Assembly: GCA_902761035.1 (NCBI GenBank)
Contig: CACWIW010000021.1
Span: 1 to 40,390 of the forward strand
Source: an uncultured bacterium
Lineage (GTDB): Bacteria > Verrucomicrobiota > Kiritimatiellia > RFP12 > UBA1067
Direction of reading: 5' to 3'
Length of the DNA: 40,390 nt
The first letter of the stretch is position 1. Every line of letters starts with the position of its first letter. The notes under the pieces were generated by a model, which made no database searches, was not told where the DNA came from, and was given only the letters and a program-made list of their open reading frames with translations. Position numbers and translations under genes: made by a program. Shown here piece after piece: positions 14,320 to 21,872 of the stretch.

Positions 14320-16331
14320 GAATCATATTTACCTTGGCTGCTGCGGCGGTCTGCATGAACGGTGTCGCGACGGAATATTTCGTCGCTACGAACGGGTGCG
14401 ACGGGGCGGATGGATCGGCGGCGAAGCCGTGGCGCACGATCCAGCGCGCGGCGGATGTCGCGGTCGCCGGCGATACCGTGACGATACGCAGCGGCGTTTA
14501 CCGCGAATGGGTGAAGCCCGCGAATGCCGGTCGTGAGGGCGCGCCGATCACGTATCAGGCCGCGAAGGGCGAGAAGGTGGTCGTGACCGGTGCCGATCCC
14601 GTGACCGGCTGGACGCGGCGTCCGGACGGCCTGTGGCAGGCGACGGTGCGCTACGATTCCTTCCGCGGGATGAATCCTTTCACCGACAACATCTTCGGCG
14701 ACTGGTTCAATGCGCAGGGCGGCTACCACTTGCGTTCGTGGATGATCCAAAACGGCAAGGCGCTCACCACGCATTCCGTGCGGCACTTCTGGGACCAAAG
14801 CGCGCACGGAGGAAAGCCCGTCGTGAACGTGGAGGCCATATTCGTCGGTTCGCGGAAGATTTCGGGGTGTGGAAAAAAGAGAGAGGGGCAACAGTACGTG
14901 TGCCGCGGCCTCGACCTCTCCACGAAGGAATCGCGGACGCTCACGTTTCGGACGTCCTCCGAAAAACTTGGTGCGGAGCTGATGGTCTACGACAATGCCG
15001 CGCCGAAGGTACAGCTTGCGAAGGTGTCACTGCCGCCAACCGGCGGATGGGACAAGTTCACCGATGTGAAGCTGACGTTGCCGGATTCTGCCGCGAACGT
15101 GAAGGAGCTGCTTCTGCAGGTCTGGTTCGGCGGCCACTCGTACAAGTACGATGCCGCCGCGAAACTCCTGCCGCCCGGCCATGTGGCGCTGATACCGGGC
15201 ATGGTGACGGGGCGCATCATCGCGGCGTTCGAGAAGGACCCCAACGTGTGCGTGCCAGAGCTCGTCACGCGTCCCGCGTGCTTCTACCCGATCGAGACGC
15301 ACCGCGACTACATCACCCTGCGCGGCATCGCATTCCTGAACGCCGCGCCGAACTGGGGCACGGCCAACGGCGAGCAGGTGGGCGTGGTGGGCACCAACTG
15401 GAGCCGGGGATGGGTGATCGAGGACTGCGAGGTGTCCGGCTCCTCCTGCGACGGCATCACGCTCGGCAAGTTCGGCGACGAGTACGACAACTCCGGTCCG
15501 TTCCTGTACTGCTACTACGACACGATCAAACGTACCGCGAGCAACGGCTGGGATCGCGTCGGACACCACGTCGTGCGCCGGTGCAAGGTGTCCGAATGCG
15601 GACAGACGGGCATCCACAGCTCCCTTGGCGCGCCGTTCTCCGTGATCGAGGATTGCGAGATCTTCCACTGCAACTGGAAGAAGCCGTTTTACGGCTGCGA
15701 CCAGGCGGGGCTGAAGCTGCTCTGCTCCGTTGGCGTGACGATCCGCGGGAACCGCATCCACCACAACGGCGGCTGGGCGGGGATCTGGCTCGACTGGATG
15801 GCGCAGGGTGTGCGCGTCGAGGGCAACACGCTGTGGCTGAACAAGTGCGACTTGTTCTTCGAAGTTGACCACGGCCCGATCCTCGTGGAGGGCAACACCT
15901 GCCTTTCGTCCGTCGCGGCAAGGACTTGCTCGCAGAGCATTGCCTACGTGGGCAACAGGATGTGGGGCAAGTTCATCACCTTCAACGAGCGGCGCTGCAC
16001 GCCGGTCTTCAAGCCGCACTCCGTGACGCTCGACTCGATCGACCGCGTGCCATGCGGGAGCGGCGGACACGTTTTCATCAACAACATCCTTGCGCATGAC
16101 CCGCATTTCCCGAAGGAACTCTTCCCCAGCCGGTTCGAGGACAACTGGATGATTCCGCCCGAATGCTGGAAGGGGAACGAGACGACGGGCGAATGCGAGA
16201 TCACGCCGCCCGCAGGGTCGAAGAGGCCCGACTTCAAACTGGTTGGCGCGAAGCGTCTCGGCAAGCCCATCTTCGTGGATCAGGAGTTTCCCGTGCCGAT
16301 AATCAGCACGCCCAGGTTATGTAAGGATTAG
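14316..16331 (+). CDS. Secreted right-handed beta-helix polysaccharide-active enzyme with embedded CBM6-like module
   Basis: The 671-aa product starts at ATG 14316 within the vapC stop, with a signal peptide (MRIIFTLAAAAVCMNGVA). It opens with EYFVATNGCDGADGSAAKPW and TIQRAADVAVAGDTVTIRSG, the standard entry to secreted parallel beta-helix proteins. Residues about 185-290 look like a CBM6-type carbohydrate-binding sandwich (LTFRTSSEKLGAELMVYDN, PPTGGWDKFTDVKLTLPDSA). After that, beta-helix rungs recur: WVIEDCEVSGSSCDGITLG, HHVVRRCKVSECGQTGIHSS, VTIRGNRIHHNGGWAGIWLD, VRVEGNTLWLN. The family is probably GH141-like or a polysaccharide lyase; I cannot tell which. Cysteines are frequent, consistent with export. 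The vapBC linkage is odd for an extracellular enzyme. Confidence 0.75.
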   Translation: MRIIFTLAAAAVCMNGVATEYFVATNGCDGADGSAAKPWRTIQRAADVAVAGDTVTIRSGVYREWVKPANAGREGAPITYQAAKGEKVVVTGADPVTGWTRRPDGLWQATVRYDSFRGMNPFTDNIFGDWFNAQGGYHLRSWMIQNGKALTTHSVRHFWDQSAHGGKPVVNVEAIFVGSRKISGCGKKREGQQYVCRGLDLSTKESRTLTFRTSSEKLGAELMVYDNAAPKVQLAKVSLPPTGGWDKFTDVKLTLPDSAANVKELLLQVWFGGHSYKYDAAAKLLPPGHVALIPGMVTGRIIAAFEKDPNVCVPELVTRPACFYPIETHRDYITLRGIAFLNAAPNWGTANGEQVGVVGTNWSRGWVIEDCEVSGSSCDGITLGKFGDEYDNSGPFLYCYYDTIKRTASNGWDRVGHHVVRRCKVSECGQTGIHSSLGAPFSVIEDCEIFHCNWKKPFYGCDQAGLKLLCSVGVTIRGNRIHHNGGWAGIWLDWMAQGVRVEGNTLWLNKCDLFFEVDHGPILVEGNTCLSSVAARTCSQSIAYVGNRMWGKFITFNERRCTPVFKPHSVTLDSIDRVPCGSGGHVFINNILAHDPHFPKELFPSRFEDNWMIPPECWKGNETTGECEITPPAGSKRPDFKLVGAKRLGKPIFVDQEFPVPIISTPRLCKD

Positions 16332-16357
16332 GGGAAACAGTGTTGATTGACGGGTGC

Positions 16358-16386
16358 TTGATACTTCGGCAAAAATCATGTATAAT
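16358..16386 (+). promoter_or_regulatory. Sigma70-type promoter of the DUF4143 ATPase gene
   Basis: TTGATA (16358-16363), 17 bp, TATAAT (16381-16386). The predicted leader, about 16393-16484, carries the two overlapping hairpins. Confidence 0.78.
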
Positions 16387-16424
16387 ATGAGCGCTTTGGA
16401 AAATAAGAGATTGTTTATCGTGAA

Positions 16425-16476
16425 TGGAAACACTAAATCGCTCTGTTTTTAGTGTTTCCAGACACTAAAAACAGAG
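16425..16476 (+). promoter_or_regulatory. Leader with two mutually exclusive hairpins, one masking the ribosome site
   Basis: Hairpin A pairs TGGAAACACTAAA (16425-16437) with TTTAGTGTTTCCA (16448-16460), 13 bp perfect. Hairpin B pairs CTCTGTTTTTAGTGT (16441-16455) with ACACTAAAAACAGAG (16462-16476), 15 bp perfect with a 6-base loop, and takes in the first bases of the GAGGTGA ribosome site (16474-16480). The strands overlap, so only one can form. At DNA level the same bases are a nested operator-like inverted repeat. Confidence 0.65.
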
Positions 16477-16484
16477 GTGATGAC

Positions 16485-17690
16485 ATGAATGAAAGTGACA
16501 TAGCGCTTCTATCGGAGGCCATGCAACGACGTCTCGCGAAGACGTCGCTGGCGTTTCATCGCAGCATGTTCGGGAAGATTGAATGGGGGGACAGGCTGCT
16601 CTGCATTAAGGGATCTCGTGGCGTTGGAAAGACGACGATGATGATGCAGCGAATGAAAGAGGAATTCGCCAGAACGTCAAAGGCGTTCTATGTGTCGCTG
16701 GACAATCTTTTCTTTGCACGTCATTCTCTCCGCGAGGTTGCGGACTGGCACTATAAGAATGGTGGGACGCATCTTTTCGTGGACGAAGTTCACCATGTAA
16801 AGCACTGGCAGACTGAAATCAAGAACATCTACGACGACTATCCCGATCTTTCGATAGCGTATTCCGGTTCGTCAATGCTGCGGATCGACCGTGCACAGGG
16901 CGATCTCTCGCGTCGGCAGATGGTCTATCGCCTTGACGGACTTTCCTTTAGGGAGTACCTTGCCTTTGAGGGGGTGGTGGAATTCCCGAGATTGTCGCTT
17001 GAGGAACTGTTGGCAGACCATGTGCGCCTCGCGACGGAAATCGTCGGGAAGGTCAAGATACTTCCGCTGTTCAAGACATACCTTCGACGTGGCTACTATC
17101 CGTTCTACAAGGAGGTGCGGAATGGATACGAGTTCCGTATACGTGAAATCGTGGATGAAGTGCTGGAGAAGGATTACCCGGCGATAGAGGAGGTCAGCAT
17201 CGCCACGATACGGAAGACGCGCAAGATGCTCATGGTGCTTGCCGCGTCCTGTCCGCAGACGCCGAACATGTCACGGCTCTATCAGGAGCTTGAGACTGAT
17301 CGGAACCAGGGGCTGAAGATGCTGTCCGCGCTTGAGGACGCAGGGCTTCTCAAGCTCCTTTCCACTGAGTCGAAGAAGGTCAAGGCGATGTCGCGTCCGG
17401 ACAAGATCTACTGCGACAACACGAACCTCATGCATGCATTGCACCCGGCGTCAGACGTCGGCACGGAGCGAGAGACGTTTTTCCTTAACCAGTTGTCCGT
17501 CGTACACGACGTGACATATCCGGCGAAGGGTGACTTCCTCGTTGACGGAAAGTTTCTGTTCGAAGTTGGTGGCGTCGGCAAGAGCTTCTCGCAGATTGCG
17601 GACATCTCGAACAGTTATGTCGTGAACGACGACGTTGAGATCGGTTTCGGTAGCAAGATTCCGCTGTGGCTTTTCGGGTTTCTGTACTGA
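16485..17690 (+). CDS. AAA-family ATPase with DUF4143 C-terminal domain
   Basis: This 401-aa protein has Walker A GSRGVGKTT (Lys49) and Walker B THLFVDEVHH, then the AAA_14 sensor segment YSGSSM and SRRQMVYRLDGLSFREYLAF. Its DUF4143 part includes EVLEKDYPAIEEVS, LYQELETDRN, KIYCDNTNLMHAL and a nuclease-like FEVGGVGKSF. ATG 16485 is chosen over GTG 16452 because GAGGTGA lies just ahead of it and 16452 falls inside hairpin B. Such ATPases are common single genes in Bacteroidota and PVC genomes; their cellular job is unclear. No membrane or signal segments. Adjacent genes give no clue. Confidence 0.88.
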   Translation: MNESDIALLSEAMQRRLAKTSLAFHRSMFGKIEWGDRLLCIKGSRGVGKTTMMMQRMKEEFARTSKAFYVSLDNLFFARHSLREVADWHYKNGGTHLFVDEVHHVKHWQTEIKNIYDDYPDLSIAYSGSSMLRIDRAQGDLSRRQMVYRLDGLSFREYLAFEGVVEFPRLSLEELLADHVRLATEIVGKVKILPLFKTYLRRGYYPFYKEVRNGYEFRIREIVDEVLEKDYPAIEEVSIATIRKTRKMLMVLAASCPQTPNMSRLYQELETDRNQGLKMLSALEDAGLLKLLSTESKKVKAMSRPDKIYCDNTNLMHALHPASDVGTERETFFLNQLSVVHDVTYPAKGDFLVDGKFLFEVGGVGKSFSQIADISNSYVVNDDVEIGFGSKIPLWLFGFLY

Positions 17691-17796
17691 GAAAGATTCT
17701 TCGACCTGGAATGGTCGGAGGAATTGACGAATGAAGGTTAATTTTGGTTTCTGCGCGCCGCGTAAAGTAGCTGACAAGAAGAAAGGACGCCATTTG

Positions 17797-18765
17797 ATGA
17801 ATCGATATGAAACGATGCCGTATGTGCGGTGTGGACGAAGCGGACTCAGGCTTTCGCGCGTCGCGTTCGGACTTTGGCACAACTTCGGGACGTATGACGA
17901 TGCCGCGAACATGGCGCGGCTTGTTACGCGCGCGTTTGATCTTGGCATTACCCATTTTGACCTCGCAAACAACTACGGTCCGGAGTCGGGTTCGGCAGAG
18001 GAGAATTTCGGACGCCTTCTCAACTCGGAACTGAAGGGCCATCGTGACGAGTTAGTCGTGACGACAAAGGCGGGGCATTCCATGTGGCCGGGGCCCTACG
18101 GCGACTGGGGCTCGCGCAAGTCGCTGATCGCGAGCCTCGACCAGAGCCTCAAGCGCATGAAGATCGACTATGTCGACATCTTCTATTCCCACCGTCCCGA
18201 CCCCGAGACGCCGCTCGAGGAGACGATGGGCGCGCTCTCGGACATCGTGCGCGCGGGCAAGGCGCTCTACGTAGGCATCTCGAAATATTCGGTAGCGCAG
18301 ACACGCGAAGCGGCGGCGATTCTGAAGCGCAACGGCACGCCGCTCCTCATCCATCAGTTCCGCTACAACATGCTTACGCGCGGCATCGAATCGGACGGTC
18401 TTCTCGACGCGCTGGAGGAAGTCGGCGCGGGCGGCATTTGCTTCTCTCCGCTTGCGCAAGGGCTTCTCTCATCGCGTTACCTTGACGGCATTCCCGCCGA
18501 CAGCAGGGCGGCGAAGAACGCTTTTCTGAAGGCCGACACCATCACCCCGGAGAAGCGCGCGCAGCTTCTGAGGCTCAACGCCTTCTCCGCAGCACGCGGC
18601 TTGACACTTTCGGAACTCGCTCTCCAATGGGTTCTCCGTGACCGGCGCGTCACATCTGTTCTGATGGGCGCGAGCCGCATCAGCCAGCTTGAGGAAAACC
18701 TCGGCTTTCTCCAAAAGCCCGATCTCTCTTCCGCCGACATTGAGGAAATCGAAGGTTTGCTGTGA
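17797..18765 (+). CDS. yghZ: Aldo/keto reductase, YghZ-like (L-glyceraldehyde 3-phosphate reductase type)
   Basis: The 322-aa cytoplasmic enzyme has the aldo/keto reductase tetrad Asp55 and Tyr60 (THFDLANNYG), Lys91 (VTTKAG) and His132 (FYSHRPD). It tracks E. coli YghZ closely by eye: GLWHNFG, GSAEENFGRLL, SMWPGPYG, SRKSLIASLDQSLKRM, ALYVGISKYS, FSPLAQGLLSSRYL, VTSVLMGASR. Start 17797 is preferred to ATG 17731 because AAAGGA stands nine or so bases before it and homologues begin near RYETM. YghZ reduces L-glyceraldehyde 3-phosphate and methylglyoxal with NADPH; a detoxifying or sugar-handling role fits. The UroD-family gene follows on the same strand but has its own promoter. Confidence 0.88.
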   Translation: MNRYETMPYVRCGRSGLRLSRVAFGLWHNFGTYDDAANMARLVTRAFDLGITHFDLANNYGPESGSAEENFGRLLNSELKGHRDELVVTTKAGHSMWPGPYGDWGSRKSLIASLDQSLKRMKIDYVDIFYSHRPDPETPLEETMGALSDIVRAGKALYVGISKYSVAQTREAAAILKRNGTPLLIHQFRYNMLTRGIESDGLLDALEEVGAGGICFSPLAQGLLSSRYLDGIPADSRAAKNAFLKADTITPEKRAQLLRLNAFSAARGLTLSELALQWVLRDRRVTSVLMGASRISQLEENLGFLQKPDLSSADIEEIEGLL

Positions 18766-18776
18766 GGGGAGTCGTC

Positions 18777-18812
18777 ATGTTCAATCAAATTGCCTGGCAA
18801 CTCTACGGCTAA
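18777..18812 (+). CDS. Possible 11-codon micro-ORF
   Basis: ATG TTC AAT ... encodes MFNQIAWQLYG with a purine-rich GAGGGGAG shortly upstream, in the gap after the aldo/keto reductase. It may be the stub of a lost gene or chance; coding is not shown. Confidence 0.2.
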   Translation: MFNQIAWQLYG

Positions 18813-18860
18813 GAAACCCCGAAAAACTCCGTGTGATACCGTATCTGCCACGCAAAAATC

Positions 18861-18869
18861 TGATATAAT
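18861..18869 (+). promoter_or_regulatory. Extended -10 promoter of the UroD-family gene
   Basis: TGATATAAT is a TGn-extended -10. No clear -35 lies 17 bp upstream. AGGAG follows at 18877-18881 before ATG 18891. Confidence 0.6.
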
Positions 18870-18890
18870 ACTGCGCAGGAGAAAAGAAAA

Positions 18891-19916
18891 ATGGGCGAAA
18901 GAATAGATCTGGTTAAAAGGGCGTTCGCGGGAGAGGCCGTTGAACGCATCCCCGTGATGGCGCACAACTTCCTGATGGCCGTGCGCGAGGCGGGCTTCAC
19001 GCAGAAGCAGTTCCGCGAGAGCCCCGACGTGATGGTGAAGGCCATGACCGAGGCGACGATGAAATATGACCTCGACTGCGTGCTCCTGGACGTCGATACG
19101 GCGCTTCTCGCCTCGGCATGCGGCGCGGACGTGATGTACCCCGACGACCTTGCCGCCGTCGCGAAGGGAACGCAGCCTGTGCCGCTCGAAGAGCTGCCCG
19201 ACAAGGTGAAGGAGGTTGACCTCCTCGCGTCCCCGCGCGTCCGCCACTACCTTGAGGCCGCCGAGCGCCTCGTACAGTGGGGCAACGAGAACGACCGCTT
19301 CATCCGCATCAACGCGGACCAGGGCGCGTTCTCGCTCGCGTGTATCCTCACGGGCATGGACGAATTCATGATGGACCTTCTCGACGAGGACTACGAAGAC
19401 GACATTAACCGCCTTCTCGACGCTACGTACTCCGTCGCGCTCAAGATGCACGAGCTGTGCTTCGCCACGGGCGCGCACATGACGAGCTACGGCAACAGTT
19501 CCGAAGGATGCAGCGTCATATCCCCCGCATGTTTCCGTCAGTTCGCGAAGGAACGCGAAACGCGCCTCGCCGCCGATCTCAAGGCGCGCGGCATCCCGTA
19601 CCTCTGCCACATCTGCGGCGACGTGAATCCGATTCTCCCCGATCTCGTGGAGACGGGCTGCCCCGCGTTCGAGCTCGACTGGAAGACGGACGCCAACCGC
19701 GTCTTCGAAGTCGCGCACGGGAAGTTCACGCTCTCCGGCAACGTCGATCCTGCGCTCTTTGTCACAGGCACGCCCGACGAAGTGTATGCGGCGGCGCGGA
19801 AGGTCTGCGATATTTTCCGCGGCAAGGGCGGACTTGTCCTTTGCTCCGGCTGCGCGCTCGGTCCGCAGACGAAGAGCGAGAACCTCCAGGCATTCGTCCG
19901 CGCCGTGCGGGAATAA
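18891..19916 (+). CDS. Uroporphyrinogen decarboxylase (URO-D) family methyltransferase-like protein
   Basis: The 341-aa protein has the URO-D barrel: start MGERIDLVKRAFAGEAVERI, middle YGNSSEGCSVISP, and the metal-site segments HICGDVNPILPDLVETGCPA (His240, Cys242) and LCSGCALGP (Cys318, Cys321). The H-x-C...C arrangement is that of the zinc-dependent corrinoid methyltransferases (MtaA/CmuA/MtbA branch) rather than haem-synthesis HemE, which lacks it. Likely role: moving a methyl group between a corrinoid protein and a thiol or another acceptor. No corrinoid-protein gene is next to it, so the substrate is unknown. Good ribosome site AGGAG. No signal peptide, so cytoplasmic. Confidence 0.82.
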   Translation: MGERIDLVKRAFAGEAVERIPVMAHNFLMAVREAGFTQKQFRESPDVMVKAMTEATMKYDLDCVLLDVDTALLASACGADVMYPDDLAAVAKGTQPVPLEELPDKVKEVDLLASPRVRHYLEAAERLVQWGNENDRFIRINADQGAFSLACILTGMDEFMMDLLDEDYEDDINRLLDATYSVALKMHELCFATGAHMTSYGNSSEGCSVISPACFRQFAKERETRLAADLKARGIPYLCHICGDVNPILPDLVETGCPAFELDWKTDANRVFEVAHGKFTLSGNVDPALFVTGTPDEVYAAARKVCDIFRGKGGLVLCSGCALGPQTKSENLQAFVRAVRE

Positions 19917-19980
19917 TGTGTAATACGGGTGTCCATGCCTTTTTCAATTTCTATCTAGGCAAGGAGAGCCAGTCGCAAAT

Positions 19981-20004
19981 CCCTCGCGAGTGCTGGTGCG
20001 AGGG
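19981..20004 (+). terminator. Possible terminator hairpin after the UroD-family gene
   Basis: The stem CCCTCGC/GCGAGGG has a 10-base loop and is followed by GGTTCCTT, with no long T-run. It sits about 65 bases past the stop, so it could end the transcript but is not a textbook terminator. Confidence 0.35.
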
Positions 20005-20142
20005 GGTTCCTTATATATAAGGTTGCGCGCGCGCGCGAGGAAGGTTACAATCCCCTTTCTCTCCCAAGCGTGTTGACATGTCCGTTGGGTCCCATGCGCC
20101 TTGGGTATGACGCAAAAGTCTGGACCTCTACTATGACTGTGC

Positions 20143-20309
20143 CATTTTGACACACTTCGGACATTTTAATGCTGCGCACCGTTGAAGGATTTGGTGCGCA
20201 CCATTTGATGCTTTGGTGCGCACCATTTCATGCTCTGCTGCGCACCAAAGCAAATTCCGTTACAAACAGGCCTTTTCACACGAGGTGAGTGTGTCAAAAT
20301 GACACACTC
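20143..20309. repeat. Palindrome array at 22-bp spacing, bracketed by 13-bp inverted repeats
   Basis: The units G(G/C)TGCGCACC start at 20171, 20193, 20215 and 20237, exactly 22 bp apart. The outer inverted repeats are CATTTTGACACAC (20143-20155) and GTGTGTCAAAATG (20289-20301). The right one is part of a larger perfect palindrome, GAGTGTGTCA-AAA-TGACACACTC (20287-20309). Confidence 0.8.
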
Positions 20310-20601
20310 AATAGAAGGGCCCAATGCGTCTCGCTTTTGGGGAAGGGTTCAGGGTTATTGAGACCTTCTCCAACTCTCCCAATCTCTGATCTCGCAATAG
20401 CGGCGATGTGGATGGTTGGCTTCTTCGCGGTGTACTCAAAACAGCTTGGCGCACGATACGTGGTTGCGACAGAACTTCCCTTTGCGACCTTTGTGTTCTT
20501 TGTGGCTAAAAACATGCGCCCCAACTACCGTTGTGGCGTACGGTTTGTCAGATTTCTAAAAAGTTTTTTGGAGTCTCGTCAGATTTCACAAGGGAATAGC
20601 A

Positions 20602-20630
20602 TTGACTAATACGAAAAGAAAAAGTATTAT
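20602..20630 (+). promoter_or_regulatory. Promoter of the first thioredoxin-fold paralogue
   Basis: TTGACT (20602-20607), 17 bp, TATTAT (20625-20630). It is nearly the same as the promoter at 29510-29538, within a copied block beginning at 20528. Confidence 0.75.
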
Positions 20631-20667
20631 ACCGTTGACAATTTCTTTTGCAAAAAGGAGAAAAACC

Positions 20668-21747
20668 ATGGCAACACCAAAAGTACTCTACGTGAAACTC
20701 GCAAAGACATGTCTCGTTGCCGCTGTTGCCGCAGGTGTGGCAATCCCGGCATGGGCGGGGCAGCCTGCGGCGACGGCAAAATCCTCGCCAAATGCAGTCT
20801 TTGCTGGTGCGCAGGGGTACGGCCCGGCCGACTTCAAGGTCAAGCTGCACGAAGTGGGGGTGATGTCGGCTAGCGACGATGACGCTGAGAAGCCGAAGAT
20901 GCTTCCGACTAATGCTCGCATAGTCGTGCCGCCCGGGAAGCTTGCTGTGTTCCATCTCACGTACGACTTCCCCGTGGACGTCAAGGCTAGGCTGTTTCTT
21001 GAGCCGAACTTCAAGGAGTCCGAGCTGGACGAGGATCCGTTCGGCACGAGCGGGTCTGGACTTTTGTCCGGCAAGGGATCAATCACGAAGATCATCGTTC
21101 TCGGCGCAGGCGGCAACGAACCGTACGACCAGTCGCTTCTGTTGCGGTCTGTAAGAGTCGAAGGGGAGATCGAAGCCGAGAAGGGCGCGCCGCGAAACAA
21201 CTCGTTCTTCATCTGCGACATTCCAGTGAACGTGCTTTTCGCGAACAAGGAAGAGGACGGCAAGAAGGCGAAGGTGCTTGAGCCGAGTCCTTCGCCGAAA
21301 CAGGACCCGACGCTTGGCGTCGTTTCACCCGATGAGGCCAAGGCAGATGCGCCGAAGAGCTCCACGCCGCGCGGCTTCACCGACAACCTCGACGAGGCGC
21401 TCGCCAAGGCGAAGGCAGAGGGCAAACTCGTCTACGCCTGCTTCTCCGGCAGCGACTGGTGCTACTGGTGCATGAAGCTTGATAGGGAAGTTCTTTCCCG
21501 ACCAGAGTTCCTCGCGGGCGTCAAGAACGATTTCGTTCTCGTGTTCATCGATTCGCCGCAGAACAAGGCTCTCCTCTCGAACCGCGCCAAGGCTGAAAAC
21601 GAAAAACTGACGAAGAAGTACGGCATAAGGGGCTTCCCCACGGCGCTCATCCTCGATGTCAACGGGGAAAAGGTCGGCGAGACCGGCTACCGACAGGGTG
21701 GCGCGGTGAAGTATGCCGAACATCTCATGGGTTTCCGGAAAAAGTAA
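20668..21747 (+). CDS. Secreted thioredoxin-fold protein, paralogue 1
   Basis: This 359-aa product starts at ATG 20668 behind AAAGGAG, with a signal peptide (MATPKVLYVKLAKTCLVAAV..., cleavage near AWAG). Residues about 45-195 form an N-terminal beta-rich domain of unknown type. Residues about 230-359 are a thioredoxin fold of the thioredoxin_7 kind: FTDNLDEALAKAKAEGKLVY, then Cys265-Tyr-Trp-Cys268 (SDWCYWC), the cis-proline segment GIRGFPTALIL, and GYRQGGAVKYAEHL. It would handle disulfides outside the cytoplasm. The second half is almost identical to the gene at 29576, and the upstream 140 bases are copied too. The trypsin-like protease gene follows after 125 bp. Confidence 0.82.
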   Translation: MATPKVLYVKLAKTCLVAAVAAGVAIPAWAGQPAATAKSSPNAVFAGAQGYGPADFKVKLHEVGVMSASDDDAEKPKMLPTNARIVVPPGKLAVFHLTYDFPVDVKARLFLEPNFKESELDEDPFGTSGSGLLSGKGSITKIIVLGAGGNEPYDQSLLLRSVRVEGEIEAEKGAPRNNSFFICDIPVNVLFANKEEDGKKAKVLEPSPSPKQDPTLGVVSPDEAKADAPKSSTPRGFTDNLDEALAKAKAEGKLVYACFSGSDWCYWCMKLDREVLSRPEFLAGVKNDFVLVFIDSPQNKALLSNRAKAENEKLTKKYGIRGFPTALILDVNGEKVGETGYRQGGAVKYAEHLMGFRKK

Positions 21748-21769
21748 GTGAGGAGGCGATGTTGAATGT

Positions 21770-21860
21770 GAAACTGTGAAACTGTGGAAATGAGGAAATA
21801 TGAAATTATGGAAATATGGAAATGTTGCCAATGTTTCCAATTCCAATATCAATTCATAGA
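21770..21860 (+). repeat. AT-rich degenerate repeat block before the protease gene
   Basis: It contains repeated GTGAAACT, GGAAATRWGGAAAT and GTTGCCAATGTTTCC units, related to the repeat inserts in the restriction enzyme gene (11352-11452 and, more loosely, 12712-12804). Confidence 0.5.
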
Positions 21861-21872
21861 GCTGGTGTAAAG

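Larger units (their letters stand above)
19917..20667. other. 750-bp non-coding, repeat-rich region
   Basis: From left to right it holds: a hairpin CCCTCGC/GCGAGGG (19981-19987 with 19998-20004); the palindrome CCTTATATATAAGG (20009-20022); an alternating GC run (20024-20036); four palindromes spaced by 22 bp (20171-20246); a perfect inverted repeat at 20287-20309; a dispersed-repeat-like segment (20480-20513); and the promoter block of the thioredoxin-fold gene (20528-20667). The 106-codon frame at 20289-20609 shows no protein-like features. Confidence 0.7.

Noticed and set aside
18477..19718. 413-codon minus-strand frame
   Set aside because: Antisense shadow of the aldo/keto reductase and UroD-family genes.
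18891..19916. hemE (haem-pathway uroporphyrinogen decarboxylase)
   Set aside because: The His-x-Cys and Cys-rich C-terminal metal site point to the methyltransferase branch.
20171..20246. CRISPR array
   Set aside because: The 22-bp period leaves spacers of only 12 bp, and those are themselves similar; no cas genes nearby.
20289..20609. 106-codon ORF
   Set aside because: Starts inside a palindrome, has no ribosome site, crosses a dispersed-repeat-like segment and the copied promoter block.
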